64,000 bases of DNA from Picochlorum sp. 'celeri' (lineage: Eukaryota > Chlorophyta > Trebouxiophyceae), in the NCBI GenBank assembly GCA_010909725.1, contig JAACMV010000002.1, forward strand, positions 558,001-622,000. Reading direction: 5' to 3'. Every line of letters starts with the position of its first letter. Position 1 is the first letter of the stretch. The notes under the pieces were generated by a model. That model ran no database searches. It was not told the origin of the DNA and saw nothing but the letters and a program-made list of their open reading frames with translations. Position numbers and translations under genes: made by a program. This document shows positions 1 to 10,213 of this stretch, piece after piece.

Positions 1-490
1 ATGCTCTGACATAACCAACAGGGACAAACGATTGTCTTGAGCGTTTCTTCGTCATTCCTCATGTCTCTACATGGCACTTGTGAAATCCGAATGATTTGGT
101 GTCACATTCTCTATCTATCAGTCATGTGCAGATGCATAGACATGTTTTTGACATATGTTTTCATACTTGAGAGAAAAGAACCATGAGTTTATGATGAGAA
201 AACGAGGTGGTTCTTTCGAAAGGGTTCAATTCTCCTTATTTCAATATATAAAATAATCGTTCTCCTGGCTGCAGCGACATCCATCACTGCCCTTGTACAG
301 AGTCTTTGAGCGGCATGGCGGCTCCTCACTCCTCTCTCCCAGAGCCCAAAGCACCCAAAGCACATCTATCACTCCCATCCTCCCTTGTGAAATTTATAAT
401 ATCGACATATTAATAGGAAGAAACATCCTGTTAGTGCTTAGGCTTAAATATCTTTCAGGAGTACTTCAATTCACGACTTGACTAAGAACA
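1..490. other. upstream region of RPLP1
   Basis: No credible coding sequence is seen in this 490-base stretch. A TATA-like element, TATATAAAA, lies at 245-253, roughly 240 bases before the RPLP1 start codon, so a long leader or an unseen leader intron is possible. The short open frame around 293-481 has no recognisable protein features and is treated as leader. Confidence 0.5.
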
Positions 491-981
491 ATGTCCAACT
501 CTGAACTCGCCTGCGTCTATGCCGCTTTGATCCTCCACGACGATGGTGTGGATATCACTGTACGTTTATTTATTTGTATACGCTAAAGTAGCAGGGGCTG
601 CATGCATGTTTTCCGAGTCTGCTGCCGTCGGCGCCGTGGAGGCTTGGTTTGTGTACAGCGCTGTGTTCTCCTATATAATCTGCGGAATTGAATTTCATAA
701 TATCTATCATGTGATATATGCAGGCTGATAACATCTCTACCATTGTCAAGGCTGCTGGAGTCGAGGTTGAGAGCTACTGGCCAATTCTTTTCGCAAGACT
801 CGCCGAGAAGAAGAACCTTGATGACTTGATCACCAATGTTGGAGCTGGAGGAGGAGTTGTGGTTGCTGGTGGAGCCGGAGGTGCTGGTGCCGCCGCTGGA
901 GGAGATGCCGGTGCTGCAGCTGCTGAGGAGCCAGTGGAGGAAGAGGAGGATGAGGACATGGGATTCTCTTTGTTCGACTAA
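491..981 (+). CDS. RPLP1: 60S acidic ribosomal protein P1
   Basis: Stalk protein of the large cytosolic ribosomal subunit, which with P0 and P2 recruits and activates translation GTPases. Two exons, 491-559 and 724-981, are joined in phase 0 across a 164-nt intron (GTACGT donor, TGCAG acceptor), giving 108 residues. Exon 1 encodes the first helix of the P1 fold, ending VDIT, and exon 2 continues with [20 protein letters not shown] glycine/alanine hinge is followed by an acidic stretch and the invariant C-terminal tail ending DMGFSLFD, the motif that contacts elongation factors. The [10 protein letters not shown] start matches P1 rather than P2. Length is typical of the family. Certainty is high; only the exact transcript start is unknown. 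Confidence 0.95.
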
Positions 982-1038
982 ATGCGAGAATATTGTATAG
1001 GAAGAAATTCTTGTATGTCAATATAAAATATATTCTGG

Positions 1039-1043
1039 TGTAA
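1039..1043 (+). terminator. TGTAA poly(A) signal of RPLP1
   Basis: The pentamer TGTAA lies 58 bases after the RPLP1 stop codon. TGTAA is the usual polyadenylation signal of chlorophyte green algae; its use here is inferred from position only. Confidence 0.4.
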
Positions 1044-1065
1044 GAAGAACAAACAAAGGAAAAGA

Positions 1066-2190
1066 TCAGTTTGGTTTGGCACCAAACACACGCTGCTTGA
1101 CTTGTTCCAAGGTCACAAACATGACAACGTTCCACGTTCCTAATCGGGCAAAATTTGGGCCGAACCCATTGTAAAAGGCCATGATACCGTCCTTCTTTGC
1201 TGTCTGTACAAAAGCATCCATCATTCCTGAATACATTCCTGCTGGAGCACCCATCATTCGACTCTTCACGACATCTACAGGGGAGCCAACGCATACAGCG
1301 ACAAAACCAGCACCCAAAGAAGATGCAATATGACAATACAGATTATCTTTGAAAGCTCCGCTGCCCAGCAATGTTTGCTTGATTTGATCATAGGATGCCA
1401 ACTCGGCAGCATTGATCAATGCATTTCTGGCAATATTTGGGCCAAGCCCGGTCCACAATGCTCCCAACCCTTCCTCTTTGATAATGATAGAGTATGCTGA
1501 TACAGCAGATGGATACTTTTTGGGCACTTGTTTTCCCTGGGACTGCATCCGTACCTTGACCAGATCAGTTGGACTTGCTATAGTAATGCCAATAGCCCCT
1601 GAAAGGAGACCAGAGGCAATTTTCACACCGAGCGAATCACCTCCTGCAATACTAGTACAGAATGATTTCACAGGATCGTATAATCCAATGCGGAGTCCTC
1701 CATAGATCACTTGTCGCTGCAATCCAGGGCCCAGTCCTTTCCACAGTGCCCCAGACCCCTCCTCTCGTGCAACAGTCATACATGTCCCGATCAAACCTTT
1801 ATATTTTGGAGCCGCATCCTTCTTTTGTAACTGCAACAGCACCTTGGCAGTGTCCAGAGGAAGACTGATAATCTGAAAACAATTCCATGATGATGATGAG
1901 GGTGAATAGTGGTAGTATGGTCGTAGTAGTAAGACGAGTGTGCCACGAGCGATCGATTTGATCGATACGCTGATGATATTATTCAATCATGTTTGCTTAT
2001 ATTCCATCTAAGATGTATCAGATCCCGCGATCAGCCATAGTAGGGTAGGTTTGTTGTTCGCGAGACGAGCACTTGTCAATCTGGTAGACATGTGTGATAT
2101 GCTACGACGCACCTCAGCTGTACATGCTGCGATCGCACTGCTGGCAAAGGTTTGAGGAAATGGTAGACTACTGCTTCCAGATGGCGCCAT
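1066..2190 (-). CDS. mitochondrial carrier, UCP/dicarboxylate carrier type
   Basis: Inner mitochondrial membrane carrier of the plant uncoupling-protein/dicarboxylate-carrier branch. Exon 1 (2113-2190, 26 codons) ends at CTAE and exon 2 (1066-1872) resumes at IISLPLDTAK. The 240-nt intron has a GTGCGT donor and TTTTCAG acceptor, in phase 0. The product is 294 residues with three Mito_carr repeats. Their signatures are LPLDTAKV (about residue 30), SPTDLVKVRMQSQG (about 130) and SPVDVVKSRMMG (about 225). The last is typical of UCPs, as is the AACTAE helix before the first signature. A longer open frame running into the intron was rejected because it disrupts the first transmembrane helix. The transported substrate cannot be read from sequence. 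It is divergently arranged with the UBX gene on its right. Confidence 0.9.
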
Positions 2191-2545
2191 TGTGCTGGAA
2201 AAGAAACGAGAATTTACTGTGTCTAAACGATCCAGGTCGTCAGGGGTTTTGATTCCGCGGGGGCGCCCAAAATATCATAGGCCATTCCGTAATAAAATAG
2301 CGGGGCATGCATTCTCAGTGTCACGTCCTCGCATCCTAAGACCCAGTGTCCGTATTTTACATATTTTTGCATTAGAAGGTCTACTGTAGATTCCATTCAA
2401 CGTTCGTCAGAGCCTTGGTGTGGACGATATTAGACAGGAGTGGTTGTTGTGGTGTTTCAAATTTCAATCACCGACGACTGGTGAGTCTAGGCACGCGCCA
2501 TTGTGTCATTGAAGGTCTTTTAAAATAAAAGTAGCTCACAAAACT
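2191..2545. other. divergent promoter region
   Basis: This 355-base spacer lies between the start codons of the carrier (minus) and the UBX protein (plus), so it presumably holds both promoters. No RNA gene, repeat or convincing open frame was seen in it. Confidence 0.5.
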
Positions 2546-4038
2546 ATGCCCAAGTCTTCGGGACGGCAGCGTCGGGGGACGACCAATAATACCACCACTA
2601 TGAATACTAGACCAGGACAGGCTGATGATGGCGACGCTGTCAAGTCTATCGCTGTGGGGGATTTTGTGGATGTGACGAATGCTGAGCCAGAGGTAGCAAG
2701 ACATATATTGGAGGCTCATGGGTGGGATGTGGATGAGGCAGTGTCGTTTTACTTGGAGACTGGAGGGGTGGGGTATCAACAACACACTGAGGAGCTGGCA
2801 GGGGAGGAGAATGGAAACCAGATGGAGGTGGATGGGAGGCAACAGAGAAGGAATGGTACACGGCGTAGTCGAGGAGCGTCTCATCCGATTGTGGTACGAT
2901 TTTTTCTTTTTTCAATGGTTTTCTCGTCTCTGTGTATATGGCATTCTTGCTGGTATGAATCTCTTCTTCATGCATCTCACATTCATGGGTCACATGCAGA
3001 TTGAGGAGGACGATGAGGAGGTTGTGGACCTCCAAGATGAAGACGAGGATGATATCGAAGAAGAAGAAGAAGAAAATGATGACGACTGGGAAGAGGACGA
3101 GGAGGAGGATGAAGAAGAGAACCTGAGAACCTTGGCATCCCTCCGTTCCAGAAGAAGATCAGCTGCCGACGTGAATTATCAAGAAGACACTGATGAGGAG
3201 GAGGAGGATGAGGATGGTATGGACGTCGAAGATGATGCATATGGGGACGAAGAAGAGCGGTTCAAGTACGGAAGGCGGAGTAGAAGAGGACATCGGCGCA
3301 GTCTGAGACGGGTGCAGCAACCATCACAGCCCATTGCCACTATGGACGCCCAGGTCCCTGACGATATTTTGCGCATGCCGGATGTGAACGTCGAAGAACA
3401 AAAGATGCTTTTAGCAGCGCTCACAGGACAAGCGTATGAGGGTGATCTACCGACACAGTTTACCACATCATCAGCCCGCCCCTTGTCCCCTGGAGCAATA
3501 GAACGCCGCATGTTGCGAGAGGAGCAAGATCTAGCTCTCAAAGAATCCTTGGAGAGAGATAAAGAAAAACAAAGGCAGCAAGAAATAGAAAAGATCAGAG
3601 AAATGGAGCGAGAGGAATCCGAACGATTGGAAAAAGAGGCACAGGAGCGCCAACTGAATGAAACCTTGGAGACGAAAAAAATGCGTCTACCCAAAGAACC
3701 CCAAGAAGACCAGGATGGATGTTTCGTTCTAGTCATACGAATGCCTAATGGATCGAGATTAAAACGAAGATTTTCAAAGAAGGATAGTATCCAGTCAGCA
3801 TTCGACTTTGTCGATGTCGAAGGAGGTGCCACAGATGTTCTTCCAGGAACATATAATCTTGTATCTCAGGTACGCAATTCGATCACATACCGTATCCACA
3901 TCTGACACACATTTTTATACATGCTCTGTATCATTGCAGTTCCCAAGGAAAGTGTATGGCCATACCCATCAAGGTACTTTTGAAGATTCTGACTTTACCC
4001 ACAAGCAAGAGGCTCTATTCGTGGAACGTGTACATTAA
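2546..4038 (+). CDS. UBA-UBX domain protein, p97/Cdc48 adaptor
   Basis: Predicted ubiquitin-binding adaptor of the AAA ATPase Cdc48/p97, in the plant PUX or FAF family. Three exons, 2546-2893, 3000-3869 and 3940-4038, all join in phase 0 (donors GTACGA and GTACGC) and give 438 residues. A UBA-like segment with VARHILEAHGWDVDEAV lies near residues 50-70. A very acidic low-complexity region spans about 117-200. Near residue 320 is the REEQDLALKESLERDKEK pattern, which precedes UBX domains in FAF2-like proteins, followed by a charged helix. The UBX domain fills the C terminus. It is split by intron 2, and exon 3 restores FPRKVYGHTHQGTFED. No UAS thioredoxin-like domain is visible, so it is simpler than FAF1/FAF2. 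Confidence 0.85.
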
Positions 4039-4351
4039 AGATCAGAACAGCCTTCGATTTTGATATCGTCAAATTACTATTTCAATCATTTGAAATACAT
4101 ATATGTAGTAATTATTCATAACTCAACGACACACTTGCACGCTTTTGTAGCCAATCACGTGCGTGAATTCAATTTTCAAACTGAAAACCTGAAACCCTTG
4201 ATGGGATACTTTATGATCATCTTGGACAGTGTTCCATGCATTAGATGACAAATATATACATGTTATATGCGCAGGGAAGCAGAAGCCCTTCAAAACTCGG
4301 TGATTTCAGGGACTGATAGGCAAAAAGCCTCTTTTTTCTTTTTCGAAGCGC
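4039..4351. other. intergenic, no gene seen
   Basis: This AT-rich spacer of 313 bases between two co-directional genes should contain the 3' end of the UBX transcript and the promoter of the Mpv17-type gene. No repeat or RNA gene is apparent. Confidence 0.45.
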
Positions 4352-5415
4352 ATGTTTCGATCCTCTATAGCTCGCCTTGGAAAGAATTCTTTTTCACAAA
4401 TTGAAAGAGCCGTCTGCGATATCGGATCACTGTCCAGTATGAGTTCGGTTTCGGTCGTGACAGCCCAAGCCAGGAATGGATTGAGCAGAAAAGGTGGTCT
4501 CGCACCCACGCGGTTGTGCATGATGCGATACACAAAACCCAGAGAGGCTGGATGCTGTAGTTTTGTTTCATCGTATTATTCAGGACATGGCATGCAGACT
4601 CCTGCCGGAGCAACATTTGGAAGAATGCCACCTCGAGATGTCAGGGGTTTCAATGATTCCAATGGTGGTGGGAGTACTGGAGGTGGAGGTGGTGGTGGTG
4701 GTGGTGGCAAGGGTGATGGCGGAGATGAATCTTCTGGCAAAGGATTTTTCGGGATGCTCTGGGTCATGTATCTGGCATCCCTGAATAAGAATCCAGTACG
4801 TTTGTGCTTTGTCATGTGTATATGATTGAAATAATGTATTGATGCGTGTTTACGCGTGCAGGTGAGTACAAAGGCATTGACATCTGGATTTTTGAATGCT
4901 TTTGGAGATGTTCTTGCTCAGTTTGCGTTTAATGAAGAGGGGCAAGCATTTGACTGGAAGAGGCTCGGTATTTTCACCTTTTTGGTACGATTTTACTACA
5001 TGCCAGTGCATGCATGTATCAATACATATGATGATGAGACGCATATTGTTTCTTATTACAGGGTGTTGCATTTATCGGACCATCTCTGCATGTATGGTAT
5101 GGATTCATCGCAAGGCTCTTCTCCAATCCTGGCACAGCGAGCGCTCTGAGCCGCCTCGTCTTGGACCAAGTCTTCTTTGCTCCAATCTTCATTGGCGGTA
5201 TCGTGTCTGCAGTCATGTTTTTGGAAGGTCAGGGGCATCATGTACCAGCAAAACTCAAGTCAGATTTGTTTACGATCGTCAAATCGAATTGGGTCCTGTG
5301 GGTCCCATTTCAGTTTATCAACTTTAGGTTTGTTCCACAGCATTTGCAAGTTTTGGCATCAAACGTGGTTGCTCTTGGCTGGAACACATATATGTCATGT
5401 ATGAGTCACAAATAA
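4352..5415 (+). CDS. Mpv17/PMP22 family membrane protein
   Basis: Small integral membrane protein of the Mpv17/PMP22/SYM1 family, found in mitochondria, peroxisomes or plastids; its transport role is poorly defined. Exons 4352-4795, 4862-4984 and 5062-5415 join in phase 0 (introns 66 and 77 nt, donors GTACGT and GTACGA) and give 306 residues. The first 130 residues are a basic, serine-rich leader plus a polyglycine linker, which suggests an organelle-targeting extension. The family core starts at SLNKNPVSTKALTSGFLNAFGD, passes through LDQVFFAPIFIGG, and ends with VPFQFINFRFVPQHLQVLASN and WNTYMSCMSHK, the usual C-terminal block. The leader cannot distinguish plastid from mitochondrion. Confidence 0.87.
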
Positions 5416-5504
5416 TCATAAAAATATCGGTTGATTGAATGTAACGAGGAGATTTCGCTAGGGTTTTCTGACAACTGGGACGAGCTCATTGACGTTGCGT
5501 CGAA

Positions 5505-6596
5505 ATGGCGGCACCATTGTCTAGGCGAATGCATTCCGGGAGAATGGTCTCTAATGGAATATATAGGAAATATGAATCTGGTCCGTTGAGGTCCAGAGTG
5601 GCCCAGATGCCTCTGCGGAGAAGAGCAGTCCAAGGACCGACGGCACGAAAGCTGCTGCCACTGCCCCAAGCTACTCCTACCGATTCTGAAGAATCGGTGG
5701 AGGATCTATGGCAATATGAAGACCGAAAGTCATGGTATGAGGCCAAGTTTGCCGCAGATGATCAGCCCGACTGGCAACCAGCGACATTTGTGTCCTCTGT
5801 GGAGATTGGTCCTTCCATCAAGCTGGTGACATTCGATATTGAATCCAGTCGAGAGCTTGTTCCCCTTCGGAACGCATACAAGCATATTGGACAGTATGCA
5901 AGTATTCGGGTGAATGGTGGTGAGGAGATTCACGTGCCGCCCAGCAGCCCTCCTCTTTCTCCAGAGGCAATTCGAACATCTCTCTTGCGTGTACGCAATG
6001 ATTTACCTGCAGGAGACCAAAAGTTACAAACTGACCCGATCAGCGAAAGACAACGAATCACACTCGTTGTGACTCTAGAAGGAGCTCCAGAGTTGTACAA
6101 GAGCACTATATCTGATTTATTCGAGGTTGGGCCCTTTCAAGGCACTGGGTTGGATTTGCTGAAAATTCAAGCAATATTCAGGTATCCAACAATCGTTATC
6201 TTTGTCGATAATGCTGGAATTGCGACAGCTCGATCATTGATTACATCAAAAACAAGTGGGTTGCACACACATATGAGAAGCAACGTTCACGTGTATTATA
6301 GAGCGCCAAACAAGGCATCCACATGCTTTGCTGATGAATTTGAGTCCTGGGCTGAGGAGTACGGTGTGAGCGTGATGGTTTCTACTCGAGATACATTCCA
6401 AGAGATGTTTGATGACGACGATACTCTCGTCTATGACCCAGAAGGAACAGCAGCAATCATTTTGACAGGAAACGATGCAAATGAGATGGAGGAGGAAGCA
6501 TTGGAAGCATGTAAAGCTGCTGAGATTGAGACAGTAGTCAGACAAACAGTACCTCGAGAAGCTACAACATATCTTTCCAGTATATCTCTCATGTAA
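5505..6596 (+). CDS. FAD/NAD(P)-binding oxidoreductase-like protein
   Basis: Single-exon gene for 363 residues. Residues 1-60 are basic and look like a plastid transit sequence. The rest resembles the plant ferredoxin-reductase-like family, in which an FAD-binding beta barrel is followed by an NAD(P)-binding fold. The barrel covers about residues 85-205, with the IGQYASIRVN flavin-binding stretch. The nucleotide fold starts near residue 225 (TIVIFVDNAGIATARSLI) and includes NVHVYYRAPNK. In the usual proteins the loop after the first strand is a glycine-rich G-x-G-I-S/T motif; here it reads DNAGIATA. Cofactor use is therefore uncertain. No partner or substrate can be named. Confidence 0.65.
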   Translation: MAAPLSRRMHSGRMVSNGIYRKYESGPLRSRVAQMPLRRRAVQGPTARKLLPLPQATPTDSEESVEDLWQYEDRKSWYEAKFAADDQPDWQPATFVSSVEIGPSIKLVTFDIESSRELVPLRNAYKHIGQYASIRVNGGEEIHVPPSSPPLSPEAIRTSLLRVRNDLPAGDQKLQTDPISERQRITLVVTLEGAPELYKSTISDLFEVGPFQGTGLDLLKIQAIFRYPTIVIFVDNAGIATARSLITSKTSGLHTHMRSNVHVYYRAPNKASTCFADEFESWAEEYGVSVMVSTRDTFQEMFDDDDTLVYDPEGTAAIILTGNDANEMEEEALEACKAAEIETVVRQTVPREATTYLSSISLM

Positions 6597-6747
6597 ACAC
6601 TGATTTGCCGCCCTTCATATCATTTGTATCACGAGGATGATCATGCACCATCATGGGACTTGCCAAAAAAATGGTCTTCTTCCTGATTGAGAGCAAGAGA
6701 CGTTTCAATGAGAATTACAATATCACAAAGACTATAATCGATTACTA

Positions 6748-7905
6748 TCAATACCCCCCATCAAACTCTGCATCTTCCAACTCAGGGAGAGGAAACCGCA
6801 GAATCGCAGCTATACCAGACAGCTGATTCAACTGCTCACCTGACGTATGCGCGCCTGAGAAAACAAACGCCTCTCCACCACCATGCCTCACATCATCTAC
6901 CAATTGCGTATATTTTGTCCTTAATATCGGATCTGCCGTTCTAAATAAGGAATCAGACAGCAACAACGACTGAATAGCACCCAGCTCATGCGCTGCCAAC
7001 ACATGTCCAGGTCCATAAAACGCCCTTGCTGGATCCGTCCCCATCATATGCATGAATTCCCCAAGTTTTTGTACTTCTTTCGCTGCCTTCGTATCTTTTA
7101 TTCGACTCGCCACCTCTGGCGATGCCAAAACTTCCTTGATAGCATGCTTGTATGGAGATGATGCATGCGCTATAATCATCTTGGGTCTATTCAGCAACAA
7201 ACTCTTCTCCTGCTGCCGCTGAGCCTCTGCATCAATATATCCCAGCAATGACTCTTTCACAAACCCAGGCCCAGCAATCACGAGACATTTAATCACATCC
7301 CAATCAATATGCTTGACAATCGATGCATAAATACGATTATAAAAATTAGTCATAGCCTTATCATACCCCGCCAATGCTGCCCCTCTCTTCTTCGGAATAC
7401 TTGCTTCGATTTTAGACTTGACTACAGTGCAACTCGCTCCAACCAAGCACACTATTGCATACCCTTCCGTCACCATGACAACTGCCACGTCAGCAGATGC
7501 ACCAGGATCCGTACTCTGCTTCACCCTATCCACATCCAACGCATCCCACGCCTCTTTCGTCAATGTCAACGCCCTATGCGGCTCCAACTCCAGTGTATGG
7601 TACGCTCCTAGTTTCACATGTTCATTCTCCGTCAGATTCTTTCCCTTGAGACGAATTTCCTGACCCTCACCATCATAATCAATATCCTCCACCCCCAACG
7701 TCAGCGTTATTCGTATCTTTTCCGTCTCTGTACTCGTCCCTCTATCCCTTGTAACTTTTCTATATGTATTCGCAGTCACTCGATCCCCTGTACGAATCAG
7801 ATTATACAGCTGCCACATGTCTTCAGAATCCTCCGGTATTAATTTCACACTCCCTTCTCCACCGACCTCCAATGTCGGCGTTTTCTTCGATGAAACCAAT
7901 TTCAT
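6748..7905 (-). CDS. PELO: Pelota/Dom34 ribosome rescue factor
   Basis: Cytosolic eRF1-like factor that works with the GTPase Hbs1 and ABCE1 to split ribosomes stalled in no-go and nonstop decay. It is one exon of 385 residues, matching the usual family length. All three eRF1-type domains are visible. The N-terminal Sm-like domain has EDMWQLYNLIRTGDRV and the basic KVTRD segment. The central domain has DVIKCLVIAGPGFVKE, and lacks the GGQ hydrolysis motif, as expected for Pelota. The C-terminal domain includes TDPARAFYGPGHVLAAHELGA and ends in an acidic tail. The ATG at 7905 gives the canonical MKLVS beginning. Confidence 0.95.
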   Translation of the reverse strand: MKLVSSKKTPTLEVGGEGSVKLIPEDSEDMWQLYNLIRTGDRVTANTYRKVTRDRGTSTETEKIRITLTLGVEDIDYDGEGQEIRLKGKNLTENEHVKLGAYHTLELEPHRALTLTKEAWDALDVDRVKQSTDPGASADVAVVMVTEGYAIVCLVGASCTVVKSKIEASIPKKRGAALAGYDKAMTNFYNRIYASIVKHIDWDVIKCLVIAGPGFVKESLLGYIDAEAQRQQEKSLLLNRPKMIIAHASSPYKHAIKEVLASPEVASRIKDTKAAKEVQKLGEFMHMMGTDPARAFYGPGHVLAAHELGAIQSLLLSDSLFRTADPILRTKYTQLVDDVRHGGGEAFVFSGAHTSGEQLNQLSGIAAILRFPLPELEDAEFDGGY

Positions 7906-8132
7906 GCTGTATGAAAATCTTCTTAATATGCTCAGATGCGCAACATGGACAATTCTGTGTCACTATTTGCACCGCATGCCCTGTGGTATCCAAAAAAAAC
8001 AACCTTTAATTTACAAATGTAATAATTACAACCGAATACGGCTATATATTACATACTATGCGGGTACTATTTTTAATTCAAAATTAATCGATTGCTGTGG
8101 GGTGGTACATCAAACTTGGCCTTGATGTGATC

Positions 8133-8155
8133 CAATTGTGGTATTACCACAATTG
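8133..8155. repeat. 11-1-11 inverted repeat next to a stop codon
   Basis: A perfect inverted repeat with 11-base arms around one T lies two bases beyond the stop codon of the minus-strand methyltransferase gene (stop at 8158-8160). In RNA it would form a hairpin at the very start of the 3' untranslated region. Confidence 0.75.
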
Positions 8156-8157
8156 CA

Positions 8158-9336
8158 TCATAAATCATGGGTGGTTGGCATTTTATGTCTTGAACATCTT
8201 GAAGACAGTCGTTCAATATACTCTGGTCCAATACCACAACATCCACCCAAGATTGTCACGTGATACTGCTCCACCCATTCCATACAAAGCTGAACAAATG
8301 CCTCTTCATCCAAATCCTGACGCATTGCCTGAGGCTCAGGATTCGATGCAAGCTCCCATGTGTCACTAATTTCTGTCAATTTATTTGGATACGCTCCCAA
8401 CGCCACACCCATATCATCCATCATACCCCGTACGGATCCCATATCACGCAACGCCAATGTAACATCTTCTGGACGGGAGCAGTTAAACAGTATCCCACAC
8501 AGCTGTATTCCCCATGCCCGCGCCTTTTCTAATATCTTTGCTGATGCTTCAGACGCAGTCTCTCCACTCCGTACACATCCTCCTCTCTTGACACACATGG
8601 ACACATATACCGGCTTTGTTGCATTGCCTTGTCTCCTCTTCCCACCAGTCTGTTCTTCTTCCATCTTCTGATAATACGAGTCATGGATGGCATGCAATGC
8701 CATGATGACTTCGTCAGAACTCGACAACGTCTCCGCCAACCACCCATCCACATACTCATCCATCACATCCACAATGCATTCCTTGTACACCCTGCGCCCT
8801 TCATCATGCCCCATCACCTTATCAGGACGATAACTCTCCACCAACGGCGGCAAACTCCCCAACACCTCTCTCTCCACACCATACACATCAGCAAACGTAG
8901 AAACAGCATCCCGCGCAATCCGTCCAGCAATCTGATTCAACTCCTTGATCGAATCCTCTGAAAACCCAACCCCAGGTGTGATGCCGAAATTGTTGCACGT
9001 CACATACATACTCCCAGCCTTTAGAAAAGACAGATGAACCTGCTTCAATGCCTCATGATATCGCTCCTCCTTCACCGCGATCGCAGACCAGATCATTCGA
9101 TCGTCAGGAACATGCCAGTTTTTAAACAACTCCTCTCCAGTTCCTCCGTCTAAAATCCGAACATGCTGAGCAGCATTCATTGCCCCCATCACTGATACTC
9201 CACAACAACGACTAGACGAGGAAGAAAAAAGCGAAGAAGAAGACGGCAACACGCCGAGGCGAGTACGTGCTTGGTACAACCCCAACACAATCCCGCAACG
9301 ACCTCTCTTCTCTCCCACTAAAAACCGAGAAAACAT
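8158..9336 (-). CDS. homocysteine S-methyltransferase family protein
   Basis: Zinc-dependent methyltransferase of the S-methylmethionine/homocysteine family, which transfers a methyl group to a thiol such as homocysteine. It is an open frame of 392 residues. The catalytic barrel begins near residue 60 with VRILDGGTGEELF. Zinc-ligand cysteines are visible in GILFNCSRPEDV and in the C-terminal GGCCGIGPEYI motif. VTCNNFGITPG matches the usual TNTF-type loop. The start is uncertain. The ATG at 9336 lies only 3 bases from the stop of the next upstream gene and gives a serine/arginine-rich extension that could be a transit peptide. The ATG at 9189 would leave a 150-base leader and a 343-residue protein of normal size. 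Confidence 0.85.
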   Translation of the reverse strand: MFSRFLVGEKRGRCGIVLGLYQARTRLGVLPSSSSLFSSSSSRCCGVSVMGAMNAAQHVRILDGGTGEELFKNWHVPDDRMIWSAIAVKEERYHEALKQVHLSFLKAGSMYVTCNNFGITPGVGFSEDSIKELNQIAGRIARDAVSTFADVYGVEREVLGSLPPLVESYRPDKVMGHDEGRRVYKECIVDVMDEYVDGWLAETLSSSDEVIMALHAIHDSYYQKMEEEQTGGKRRQGNATKPVYVSMCVKRGGCVRSGETASEASAKILEKARAWGIQLCGILFNCSRPEDVTLALRDMGSVRGMMDDMGVALGAYPNKLTEISDTWELASNPEPQAMRQDLDEEAFVQLCMEWVEQYHVTILGGCCGIGPEYIERLSSRCSRHKMPTTHDL

Positions 9337-9339
9337 GTA

Positions 9340-9834
9340 TTATTGTCGAAATACATCTGGTATATCAGCCCAGGTATACCCTTCGACATCCTTGTACGCG
9401 TAATACGCAATCCGAGAAACATACACCCCCGGAATAAGAACCAAGATCCCACACACCCACACACCAATCAAAGCAGACAGCCCCTCTGTCTGCCATAACA
9501 CCAACCCTGCAATCAGCATGGACACACCCAAAAGCATGAGTCCCATCGCAGAGAGCACAGGAGCCCTTGCCGATGCAGGAATCCTGGTGGTGTACCATGA
9601 CCACCACCTCGAGGTGGTGGTTCCATCATCATCAGGCATTGTCATCTCTTTTCTCACAGGAGTCGTCCCATTCAGGTATCTATTCTTTTTTACAGTGGTA
9701 TTCCGGCGTACTATAGTGTCTGAAAGAGTCGAGGACCTCCAGTCACCCTGAAACGCCTTCTCTTCGACTGTGTCTTCTCGGGTCGTATTCTTCTTCTCTT
9801 CCTGTTGTTGTTGATCAGGTATGAATGCTGACAT
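9340..9834 (-). CDS. TMEM230-like membrane protein
   Basis: Small two-helix membrane protein of the TMEM230/TMEM134 (DUF872) family, which in animals is associated with vesicle trafficking. It has 164 residues in one exon. The N-terminal 90 residues are polar with a glutamine run. Two hydrophobic helices follow at about 95-117 and 121-140. The family signature PGVYVSRIAYYAYKDVEGYTWADIPDV closes the protein. It is transcribed in the same direction as the methyltransferase and ends 3 bases before that gene's longest open frame. The assignment rests on the C-terminal signature and topology. Confidence 0.8.
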   Translation of the reverse strand: MSAFIPDQQQQEEKKNTTREDTVEEKAFQGDWRSSTLSDTIVRRNTTVKKNRYLNGTTPVRKEMTMPDDDGTTTSRWWSWYTTRIPASARAPVLSAMGLMLLGVSMLIAGLVLWQTEGLSALIGVWVCGILVLIPGVYVSRIAYYAYKDVEGYTWADIPDVFRQ

Positions 9835-9932
9835 GGGTCAACAGAATGTCATAATACTAGTAAGTCTTTTTTTACAGTAGTGTGGGGGTAGTGAATGAAT
9901 GTATTACCAAGCCTACACCTTGACATCTCTGC

Positions 9933-10070
9933 ATGGTCATATGACCATCCCAACTGGGATGATCATCATCATGACTCTTTTTTTATTATATACATATATA
10001 GTGGTATATAATATATTGTTACACAAACCCTCAAGGGTTTGATGGATCTATGCTACGTTCTGGAGCTCCA
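9933..10070. repeat. cluster of short palindromes
   Basis: Successive unrelated inverted repeats: ATGGTCATATGACCAT (perfect, 9933-9948), CATCCCA-AC-TGGGATG (9946-9961), GATGATCATC (perfect, 9958-9967), CAAACCCT-CA-AGGGTTTG (10024-10041) and TGGAGCTCCA (perfect, 10061-10070). The arms share no common sequence. Confidence 0.8.
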
Positions 10071-10213
10071 TCCAGGACATTTTTTTAATCATCAATTGCA
10101 ATGCGCTCAGGGCCCATACCCTTCTTCTTCAAGGGCTTCTTCACGGGTCCATTCTGTTTTTATTGTGCCAAGAACCAACTTTTCTCTCCGATTCATCCTA
10201 TGCACTTTTCATA

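Noticed and set aside
220..240. A GGTTCAATTCTC stretch resembling a tRNA B box
   Set aside because: No matching A box or cloverleaf stems could be drawn around it. No tRNA gene was found elsewhere in the window.
830..1336. A 168-codon minus-strand open frame spanning RPLP1 and the carrier 3' end
   Set aside because: It overlaps both genes, has no ATG-linked family features, and contains a glutamine/histidine-rich artefact of the alanine-rich RPLP1 hinge.
4675..4710. GGT-repeat tract
   Set aside because: It encodes the polyglycine linker of the Mpv17-type protein and is explained by that gene.
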